A DNA stretch of 64,000 bases, taken from assembly GCA_902799345.1 (NCBI GenBank), contig CADBZW010000009.1, positions 120,563 through 184,562 on the forward strand, read 5' to 3'. The DNA comes from an uncultured Bacteroidia bacterium (lineage in GTDB: Bacteria > Bacteroidota > Bacteroidia > Bacteroidales > F082). The notes under the pieces are model-generated. The model had not been told where the DNA came from. It was given only the letters and a program-made list of their open reading frames with translations, and ran no database searches. This document shows, piece after piece, positions 57,617-64,000 of this stretch (position 1 is its first letter; every line of letters begins with the position of its first letter). The translations under genes were made by a program, and so were the position numbers.

Positions 57617-59914
57617 ATGGCAAAGAAATCGTTTTTGACCGCACTGCTGGTTTTTATGGCGGTGCTGTGTGCTGAGGCGCAGAACTTGAATGGCCATTTG
57701 GCCGATGAAAACGGCGAGCCTGTGGCTTTCGCCAACATGACGTTGAAACAGGCCGTTAACGACAGCATAGTTGCTGGTCTGACCTCTGACGAGAACGGCA
57801 ACTTCTCCGTCGATGTGAAAGATGGAAGGTACATTCTCACTGCCTCCGCCATCGGCTACGAGCGGCTGACCGTCCGTTGTGGGGCGACTGCCCTCGGAAC
57901 CTTACTGATGCCCAAAACCACTGAACAATTGGACGAAGTAGTAGTTGAGGCTTCGAGGGTCACCGAAGAGGCGGGACGTTTCGTAGTGCTGCCCGACCCC
58001 AAGGAGGCGGAAGTCTCGGGTCGTGGTCTGACCTTGCTCGACATGCAACAGTTACCTGGCTTGGAGGTGGATGTGGCCATGCAAAACATCACCATTGACG
58101 GTGGCACACCCATCCTGCAAATCAACGGGAAGGAAGTGCCGCTCAACCGCTTCATCAATGTCAGGCCTGAACAAATCCTGCGTATCGAGTACAGCAATGA
58201 ACCTGGAATCCGCTATTTGGACCGTAACGCGTCGGGTGTCATCAATCTTGTGCTAAAGGAATCGGACGACGGCGGGAACGTGATGGCGAGGATTCAGTCG
58301 GCTTTCACGACGGGCTTCGTGGATGGCTATCTCATGGCCGCCCACCACAAGGGCAAGTCGGAGTTTTCATTGCAGTACAACTTGAGCCACCGCAACTACA
58401 AGAACGTGCCTTACGAGATGACAGACAGTTATATCGCGGAAGATCGCACGGTGGAGCGTTATCAAGAAATGAATTTCCCGTTCAATTACATCACGCACAA
58501 CATCACAGGAGAATACACCTACCAGCCTAACGACAGCACCATGTTCGTGGCCACCTTGCGCGACTACATCGACAACAACCATTGGTACGGCACGGGCACC
58601 ATCAACGAAACGGAGAACGGCATAACCACGCAGATGGACATGAACAAACAGACTGACAGGAAAGGCAACTCGCCGACGCTGGACTTGTTCTTCACGCACA
58701 AGATGCGCAACAAACAGAAAATCGAACTCAACGCAGTTGGGCTGTATTCGCACAGCGAGTATTTCAACAACTTGATTTACAGGGATTCGGAGAGCGAATG
58801 GCAATATCCTACCAAGGTGATTAACAAGGGTTACCTGATAGGCGGCGAGGCCGTTTACAGCAAGCAGTTCAAGAAGGCGGAAGCCCGCATCGGACTGCAA
58901 TACCAGCACAACTTCGCGAGCAACGACTACGTGATTTACGAGACGCAGACCGAGATGACCAAGGACAACACCTATCTTTATGCCGGCATTGAAGGCAATT
59001 TTAGCGACAATGTGATGTATTCTTTAGGAACGGGCGCCAAGTTGTTCACCGTGACCGACGGCATCGACACCAAGCGATACCTCCGCAACTTGAGCACGGC
59101 GGGCCTGTTTTGGCGCATCAACCAGCGTTGGTCGGTGACGGTCAACACGCAGTTTGTCCCTTACCTGCCTTCGTTGAGCGACATGTCGCCCGTGTTGCAG
59201 CGTGTGGACGATGTGGAGGCCATCTGTGGCAATGAGTCGTTGCGGCCTTATAACACCTTGTTCGGTGCACTGCGGTTGCGCTACAATAATAAGGGATGGT
59301 TTGCCAGTATGATTCCAAGTTATTACAGGAACTTTTCCCCCACTGTCCGCTTGTATCATTACGATCCTGACCTTGATCTTTTCGTCGGCACACGGCAGAA
59401 CACCGACTATTACCAGCGTTTTCAGTTGAAAGCCGAGGTGGGCGTGAAGCAACTGTTTGGCCGATTGAATATTACGCTGAACGCCAAACTGAAGAAGGAG
59501 GAAGCCAAAGGCGAGGAATTCTATCACGACAACCTCAATTTCAGCAGCGGCATCAAGGCGCAGTTTGTCTGGAAGCAGTTGGTGGTCGGCTGCAATTTCG
59601 ACTTCACGCCCGAATGGTCTTTGTTCGGCGAGGATTTGTCGGGAGGCGAGATGTCGCAAAGCATCTATGCCGAATACAACTGGAAGAGCCTGAATGCGAG
59701 CGTAGTATGGCATTGTCCATTCAACAAGAAGGGCTATATGTACCAGACCAGCAACCTCTCGGCGGTGCATCCCTACAGCCACACCAACTGGACCAGCGAC
59801 AACGGCAACATGGTTGTGTTGGGTCTCACATGGAAGTTCAACTACGGAAAGGCGTTCAACAAAGGCCAGAAGACGCTTTGGAACGGTGGATATGATGACG
59901 GTATGGTGAAGTGA
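57617..59914 (+). CDS. outer-membrane beta-barrel protein (OMP_b-brl_3 / TonB-receptor-like)
   Basis: A 765-residue outer-membrane protein. Signal peptide 1-21 (LCAEAQ), carboxypeptidase-regulatory-like domain about 23-100 (GHLADENGEPVAFANMTLK), a short plug (TEQLDEVVVEASRVTEEAG; DMQQLPGLEVDVAMQNITIDGG) and a barrel ending in GLTWKFNYGKAF. Family members with this layout resemble TonB receptors but often lack full plug motifs. Substrate unknown. It is first in the operon with the GIN protein, the 47-residue ORF and the FtsX permease, so it may act in an envelope-stress or export response. Confidence 0.9.
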   Translation: MAKKSFLTALLVFMAVLCAEAQNLNGHLADENGEPVAFANMTLKQAVNDSIVAGLTSDENGNFSVDVKDGRYILTASAIGYERLTVRCGATALGTLLMPKTTEQLDEVVVEASRVTEEAGRFVVLPDPKEAEVSGRGLTLLDMQQLPGLEVDVAMQNITIDGGTPILQINGKEVPLNRFINVRPEQILRIEYSNEPGIRYLDRNASGVINLVLKESDDGGNVMARIQSAFTTGFVDGYLMAAHHKGKSEFSLQYNLSHRNYKNVPYEMTDSYIAEDRTVERYQEMNFPFNYITHNITGEYTYQPNDSTMFVATLRDYIDNNHWYGTGTINETENGITTQMDMNKQTDRKGNSPTLDLFFTHKMRNKQKIELNAVGLYSHSEYFNNLIYRDSESEWQYPTKVINKGYLIGGEAVYSKQFKKAEARIGLQYQHNFASNDYVIYETQTEMTKDNTYLYAGIEGNFSDNVMYSLGTGAKLFTVTDGIDTKRYLRNLSTAGLFWRINQRWSVTVNTQFVPYLPSLSDMSPVLQRVDDVEAICGNESLRPYNTLFGALRLRYNNKGWFASMIPSYYRNFSPTVRLYHYDPDLDLFVGTRQNTDYYQRFQLKAEVGVKQLFGRLNITLNAKLKKEEAKGEEFYHDNLNFSSGIKAQFVWKQLVVGCNFDFTPEWSLFGEDLSGGEMSQSIYAEYNWKSLNASVVWHCPFNKKGYMYQTSNLSAVHPYSHTNWTSDNGNMVVLGLTWKFNYGKAFNKGQKTLWNGGYDDGMVK

Positions 59915-59936
59915 AACTATTTAAAATCAATAGAAT

Positions 59937-60803
59937 ATGAAGAATTTGATAATTTATACCTTGCTTGCAACCCTGTTAATGATGGACGGGTGGAACGTGC
60001 AAGCGCAAAACAACAATGTATGGAAAGTGGACACCGTAACTGACGGGAAAGGTAACAAAACCATTACCGTGTACATGCAAAAAAACGTTGTGGAAGGCAA
60101 CGGCAACATCGTCACGCGTGACATCGATGTGGCGGCGTTCAAGGAAATCAGCATGATATTGCCCGCAACGGTAAACTACAAAGTGGCGGACAACTACTCC
60201 TGCCGTGTGACCCTCGATGAGAACCTTTTCGAGTGGGTCGACATCTATCAGAAAGGCGATTGCTTGAAGGTCGAGATGGTCAAGACCTTTCAGCAATCCG
60301 ACGTGAAGCCGACGAAGTTCCTCATCGAGCTCACCGCCCCGACCTTGGAGGAAATCAGTATAATGGGTAGCGGTGACTTTAATTTCGTTACGCCGTATGA
60401 AGCCAAAGAGTTGAAAATCAAATTGACGGGTTCGGGCGATGTGGTTTTCGAGAAAACAGCAAACATCCATGATTTTGATGTGGATGTTGCAGGCTCGGGA
60501 AATGTGTTGAGTAAAGAGTTTCTTGCTGACTACATGGATATAAGCATCGCCGGATCGGGGAAGATGGTTTGCGAACACCTCCAAGCCAATCACCTGCGTT
60601 CAAGTGTCGCTGGTTCCGGCGATGTCATTATCAAGGATGGTAAGGTGAAAAAAGCGAACCTTACTGTGGCGGGTTCGGGCTCCATTGAGGCACGCTGCCA
60701 GATGGAATCGATGGACTACAGCGTTGCTGGCACGGGTAGTATCTCATACCCAGGCGATGTCAAGGCGGTAGGCACCGTAGTAGGCGGCAAGATCAAGTTG
60801 TGA
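59937..60803 (+). CDS. GIN-domain (DUF2807) exported protein
   Basis: A 288-residue protein with a signal peptide (1-22, WNVQAQ). Residues 60-285 are the head GIN domain: a right-handed beta solenoid with repeated GSGD/GSGN/AGSG turns (IMGSGDFNFV, LTGSGDVVFE, VAGSGNVLS, IAGSGKMVC, VAGSGSIEA). The domain is common in Bacteroidetes envelope proteins, and its function is unknown. It follows the barrel gene by 22 nt and its stop overlaps the start of the next small ORF (TGATG). Confidence 0.92.
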   Translation: MKNLIIYTLLATLLMMDGWNVQAQNNNVWKVDTVTDGKGNKTITVYMQKNVVEGNGNIVTRDIDVAAFKEISMILPATVNYKVADNYSCRVTLDENLFEWVDIYQKGDCLKVEMVKTFQQSDVKPTKFLIELTAPTLEEISIMGSGDFNFVTPYEAKELKIKLTGSGDVVFEKTANIHDFDVDVAGSGNVLSKEFLADYMDISIAGSGKMVCEHLQANHLRSSVAGSGDVIIKDGKVKKANLTVAGSGSIEARCQMESMDYSVAGTGSISYPGDVKAVGTVVGGKIKL

Positions 60804-60946
60804 TGAAAAACCGTAATAAAACGAGAATCAACCAAACGCTTTTCGAAAAGTTGGTAAAGTTCTTCGGACTTGAAAAAGCAGAGAAAATATACAAAAGACT
60901 TGATCGTTTAAATAATAACTCAACGACTTATGGCTCGAATCTATAA
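60803..60946 (+). CDS. small basic ORF (47 residues) between GIN and FtsX genes
   Basis: The ATG at 60803 overlaps the GIN stop (TGATG), and its TAA at 60944 lies 17 nt inside the permease coding region. The product is strongly basic: MKNRNKTRINQTLFEKLVKF, then FGLEKAEKIYKRLDRLNNN, ending at TYGSNL, with a likely single amphipathic helix. The tight coupling on both sides argues that it is translated, but its only evidence is position and open frame. No function is known. Confidence 0.5.
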   Translation: MKNRNKTRINQTLFEKLVKFFGLEKAEKIYKRLDRLNNNSTTYGSNL

Positions 60947-63347
60947 AAAAGGCAAGACCTCCCTCGTGTCTTCCATCCTGAACATCTTGGGCTTGACGGC
61001 AGCCTTTGCCGCGCTCTACATCATCCTCGTGCAGGTGCACCACGACCTCACCTACAACAAGGCGCTTAAGGACAGCGACAGGATTTATTGCATGATGGTC
61101 GGCGACCGATTTGCCGACTACGGCGCCTCATGCTGGATTAACCGACCGATTTCTGAGGCGGTCATTGCGGCCTCGCCCGACGTGGAAGCGGGCGGCTGCG
61201 GCTATGTGGGCAAAAACTGCTCGACCGCCACCGTTTTGCTTGACGACGACCGTCAAATGAGTGTGAAAATCGGTGCCTTCAGCAATGGCGGCAAGGATGT
61301 TTTCGGCTTCGAACTCGTTGCGGGCAACTGGGACGACTGGATTAACGGCATCACCTACGCCGTTTCGGAATCGACGGCGCGACGGCTTGGTGTGGAAGTG
61401 GGCGACGTGGCCAAACTTCGGACGAACAGTTGGCAGGGACTGCAACTTGAAGACGCCGTCATCGTCGCCATTTACAAGGACATGCCCGCCAACAGCGACG
61501 GCACCACTTTCGATATGTTTTACAATATCGGCAATCGGGGTTTGGACAATTGGAGCGAATGGGGCTTCAACTATTTCGTGAAACTTCGCGAAGGCGCCGA
61601 CCCGAAAGCGTTTGAAGAGGCCGCGAAACCTGCCATGAAGGACGCCTTTATGCGGCTGAACGGCATTGACCCGACATCGCTCAGCGAGGAGGAAAAGGCT
61701 CTGTGTGAGGAGTCGGTGGGTGGCACCAATCTCCAACTGATAAAACTCACCGATATGTATTTTGCCAAAAACATCAATGCGTCAGGAAAGACGGGCAACC
61801 GTACTACGACGATGACCTTGCTCGCCATTGCTATTGCGGTCATTGTCATCGCGTTCATCAACTACATCAACTTCTTCTTCGCTATGGTGCCCATGCGATT
61901 AAAGAGTGTCAACACACGCAAGATATTAGGCAGCAGTCGTTTCCAATTGGTGATGTCGTTTGTCGGCGAGTCGGTGACGATGGTGGTCATTGCCTTGGCG
62001 TTGGCCGTGGCCGTGGTTACGCTGTTCAGGCAGTCCACCTTGGCCTCGCTGATTGAAACGCCGTTGGACTTCGGCCAAAACCAGGGCCTTGTTGCCTTGA
62101 CCGTCGGCCTTGGGTTGTTCATTTCGGTGGCAGCCAGCATTTATCCCGCTTTGTTCGCCACCTCGTTCAATCCTGCCTTTGCCTTGAAAGGTACGCTCGG
62201 CACCACGCAAAAAGGCAAGGCTTTCCGCATTGGTTTGATTGGATTGCAGTTTACGGTGTCTATCGTGCTGATTATCTGCGCTATATTCATCCACGAGCAA
62301 CGCCAGTTCATGCTCAACCGCGACATGGGCTTCGACCACGAGCAACTGCTCACGCTGCAGACCACGGCTAAAATCGCCTACCTCGACCGTGAAACCTGTG
62401 AAAACCGTCTCAAATCCGATGCCGCCATTAAGGATGTGGCTTGGGGCGATGGTGGGTTTGTCAAAGACGAGCGCATGGGCTGGGGCAGAAAATACAAGGA
62501 TGCCAATGTGAATTGGCAGTGCTATCCAGTTTCTTGGAACTTCTTGGATTTCATGGGAATAGAAATCGTGGAAGGCCGCAGTTTCACCCCCGCCGACGAG
62601 CAATCGGAAAACGGTGTCTATATCTTGAACGAGACCGCCCAAAAAATGTATGACATCACTGTAGGCGACCAAATCCAAGGCCACACCGACGGCTTGGCCG
62701 AGGTTGCCGGCATCTGCAAGGACTTCAACTACTCGGCCTTGCGCAACGAGATTGGGCCGTTTGCCTTGTATGTCTTCGGCAAAAAACCGTGGCGGCCTTG
62801 TATGCAATTGTTTGTCCGCACCGAGGCTGGCGTGGACATCCCCGAAGTGATGAAGCGCATCCAAAACACCCTGAACGAACTTGACCCGAGCATTGCCGCC
62901 GCCGATTTCGATGTGCAACTCTTCGACGAAACGCTTCAAAACCAATACAAAAAGGAGCAAAACCTCTCGAAGTTGATTACTTTATTCACGATTTTGGCCA
63001 TCGTCATCTCGCTGATGGGCGTGTTCGGCTTGGTGATGTTCGAGACAGAGCACCGTCGCAAGGAGATTGGCATCCGTCGTGTGCATGGTGCCACCGTGGG
63101 GCAGATTTTGGCCATGTTCAACTCGCGCTTTGTAAAAGTTGTGTTGGTGTGCTTCATCATTGCCGTACCCGTGAGCATCGTCATCATGCGGCGTTATTTG
63201 GAAGGATTTGCCTATCAGGTGCCGCTGCATGTTTGGGTGTTTGCCCTTGCGCTGTTGGCTGTCTTGGGCGTAACTATAGCGGTGGTCACCTTGCGCAGTC
63301 TGAGGGCGGCTACGATGAATCCGGTGAAATCCTTACGAAATGAATAG
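60930..63347 (+). CDS. FtsX/MacB-type ABC transporter permease
   Basis: An 805-residue permease with duplicated FtsX architecture. Helices lie near 18-38, 290-312, 340-362, 385-408, 430-450, about 690-712, 735-758 and 770-795. Periplasmic MacB-PCD-like domains occupy about 50-280 and 460-680 (VAWGDGGFVKDERMGWGRKY region). The helix phrases INYINFFFAMVPMRLKSVNTRKILGSS and FETEHRRKEIGIRRVHGATVGQILAMFN are typical coupling-helix regions. It lies in the sigma-54 operon and probably uses the ATPase at 55550. Such permeases act in mechanotransmission or export, not bulk import. Confidence 0.92.
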   Translation: MARIYKKGKTSLVSSILNILGLTAAFAALYIILVQVHHDLTYNKALKDSDRIYCMMVGDRFADYGASCWINRPISEAVIAASPDVEAGGCGYVGKNCSTATVLLDDDRQMSVKIGAFSNGGKDVFGFELVAGNWDDWINGITYAVSESTARRLGVEVGDVAKLRTNSWQGLQLEDAVIVAIYKDMPANSDGTTFDMFYNIGNRGLDNWSEWGFNYFVKLREGADPKAFEEAAKPAMKDAFMRLNGIDPTSLSEEEKALCEESVGGTNLQLIKLTDMYFAKNINASGKTGNRTTTMTLLAIAIAVIVIAFINYINFFFAMVPMRLKSVNTRKILGSSRFQLVMSFVGESVTMVVIALALAVAVVTLFRQSTLASLIETPLDFGQNQGLVALTVGLGLFISVAASIYPALFATSFNPAFALKGTLGTTQKGKAFRIGLIGLQFTVSIVLIICAIFIHEQRQFMLNRDMGFDHEQLLTLQTTAKIAYLDRETCENRLKSDAAIKDVAWGDGGFVKDERMGWGRKYKDANVNWQCYPVSWNFLDFMGIEIVEGRSFTPADEQSENGVYILNETAQKMYDITVGDQIQGHTDGLAEVAGICKDFNYSALRNEIGPFALYVFGKKPWRPCMQLFVRTEAGVDIPEVMKRIQNTLNELDPSIAAADFDVQLFDETLQNQYKKEQNLSKLITLFTILAIVISLMGVFGLVMFETEHRRKEIGIRRVHGATVGQILAMFNSRFVKVVLVCFIIAVPVSIVIMRRYLEGFAYQVPLHVWVFALALLAVLGVTIAVVTLRSLRAATMNPVKSLRNE

Positions 63348-63353
63348 TAATAA

Positions 63354-63487
63354 TCACAAAACCTGCAAAACTATGCAAAACCTCAATCATTTCAGGTGCG
63401 GCTCGGCAACCGCCTTGCCGCCGGAAAGGAGCCGGTTGGCGACTTTCCTTACAAGAAATTGTTTTGCGGGTTTTGTAGGTTTTGTGA
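63354..63487. repeat. inverted repeat element after the FtsX gene
   Basis: Arms of 17 bp (TCACAAAACCTGCAAAA, 63354-63370, and its inverted copy, 63471-63487) with one mismatch and a 100-nt loop that has its own GCGG/CCGC-rich stems. It may terminate the operon. Its right arm is found again at 29724-29746. Confidence 0.5.
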
Positions 63488-63533
63488 CAAAAACATCAAC
63501 ATGACCTTGTCTGTTTTTGCAAGCAGTACGACT

Positions 63534-63616
63534 TTCGTTCAGAAAAGTGGGTTATAATCCAATATTCGTTCAGAAAAACGGGTTGTAAGTCAATTATTCA
63601 TTCAGAAAAATGGGTT
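63534..63616 (+). repeat. three direct repeats upstream of the final gene
   Basis: Three copies of TTCGTTCAGAAAARYGGGTT (63534, 63565 and 63597; third starts TTCATTC) with periods of 31 and 32 bp, about three helical turns. They end 29 bp before the -7 box of the ATPase gene and may be an operator array. Confidence 0.65.
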
Positions 63617-63622
63617 AGGTAG

Positions 63623-63653
63623 TTGTTTTTTCGTTTGGAAAAGTGTATTTTTG
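63623..63653 (+). promoter_or_regulatory. promoter of the DUF4143 ATPase gene
   Basis: TTG (63623-63625), 20 bp, TATTTTTG (63646-63653), 21 nt before the ATG at 63675. Confidence 0.65.
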
Positions 63654-63674
63654 CAGCGAAAATTCGTTTGAAAA

Positions 63675-64000
63675 ATGCTGAAAAGAAGAATCGAAAACAC
63701 CCTGCGGGAATGGAAAGACACTCCAGAACATTTGCCACTCGTCATCATGGGTCTGCGCCAATGTGGCAAGACCTTTATTGTGCGAAAGTTTGCGGAGGAA
63801 AACTACAAGTATGTCTATTACATGAACTTCACGAAGCAGCCCAAACGCATTGGCGCGTGTGTGGGCTCTAAAGAAGTCGATGCGATTCTTTTGGAACTCT
63901 CCGCACAAATAAAAGGTGCCAATTTCGTCCCAGGGCAAACTTGCTTCATCTTCGACGAGATTCAAGACTGCCCCGATGCCCGTACCTCCTTGAAGTTTTT
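63675..64000 (+). CDS. ATP-binding protein, N-terminal part (probable DUF4143 family)
   Basis: The first 108 residues of an AAA-type ATPase. Walker A is GLRQCGKTF (about 26-34), followed by VRKFAEENYKYVYYMNF, and Walker B is CFIFDEIQDC (about 88-97). The pattern (short N-terminus, GxRQxGKT, then FDEIQ) is that of ATPases ending in DUF4143. The window ends inside the AAA domain. It is the intact counterpart of the truncated gene at 56373-57278. Three direct repeats precede its promoter. Confidence 0.85.
   Translation, partial: MLKRRIENTLREWKDTPEHLPLVIMGLRQCGKTFIVRKFAEENYKYVYYMNFTKQPKRIGACVGSKEVDAILLELSAQIKGANFVPGQTCFIFDEIQDCPDARTSLKF

Noticed and set aside
61926-62960. 344-codon minus-strand ORF inside the FtsX permease gene
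   Set aside because: Permease coding on the plus strand is well supported and this frame shows no motif or plausible start.
63534-63616. CRISPR array
   Set aside because: Only three units, no Cas genes, the spacers are short and the repeat is not conserved at its ends.

Overview
The window comes from a member of the Bacteroidetes, most likely the order Bacteroidales. Evidence is direct: promoters of the form TTG-N19/20-TAnnTTTG, a type IX secretion sorting domain, TonB-dependent receptors with carboxypeptidase-regulatory plugs, a GIN-domain protein, DUF4292 and DUF4175 proteins, and numerous short palindromic interspersed repeats. Nothing allows a genus or species call.

Layout. 1-4.3 kb: the start of an LD-carboxypeptidase and a MORN-repeat protein face rpiB-lutB across a 588-bp AT-rich gap with four TTATCAACA boxes. 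4.3-12 kb is accessory: an unclassified reverse transcriptase with a small partner gene and a hairpin-rich spacer, a PIN-toxin remnant, an orphan Rhs toxin tip with a likely immunity lipoprotein, a T9SS cargo protein and a TPR sensor-like protein. Three copies of one promoter cassette are scattered through it. 12-15.8 kb: an EF-G paralogue frameshifted by a GATC duplication, a PfkB sugar kinase and tRNA-Asn. 15.8-20.7 kb: a five-gene surface-polysaccharide operon (lipoprotein, manC, two glycosyltransferase-type genes, one acyltransferase-like gene). 20.7-28.8 kb: an FAD/Fe-S oxidase, a CapD-type dehydratase and a fucose-type locus (mutarotase, fucP, nucleotidyltransferase-GHMP kinase fusion). 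28.8-35.5 kb: SprT-like protein, small lipoprotein, the conserved dut-TPR-DUF4292-EnvC set and a flippase. Two genes here carry the same translated repeat ahead of the signal peptide. 35.5-45.4 kb: NtrY-like kinase, methyltransferase, mnmG flanked by two parS-like sites, ybeY, DUF4175 and tRNA-Thr.

At about 45.5 kb gene direction switches from almost all minus to mostly plus. 45.6-55.3 kb: a BlaI/BlaR-type pair, nitroreductase, MMPL/RND exporter, HYC_CC_PP-type protein and TonB receptor. 55.3-63.4 kb: an ABC ATPase, outer-membrane beta-barrel protein, GIN protein, 47-residue ORF and FtsX permease. The ATPase gene and the barrel-protein operon are each preceded by a sigma-54 promoter (GG-N10-GC) with two 17-bp palindromes 21 bp apart, placed exactly 64 bp upstream of the -24 element. 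This looks like one sigma-54/enhancer-binding-protein regulon. The region is interrupted by a decayed DUF4143 ATPase gene, and the window ends in an intact gene of that family.

The strongest candidates for something undescribed are the duplicated sigma-54 control module, the reverse transcriptase unit, the Rhs orphan module, the repeat that has become coding N-terminal sequence in two secreted proteins, and the parS/DnaA-box signals hinting at origin proximity. All homology calls are from reading motifs; no database search was run.
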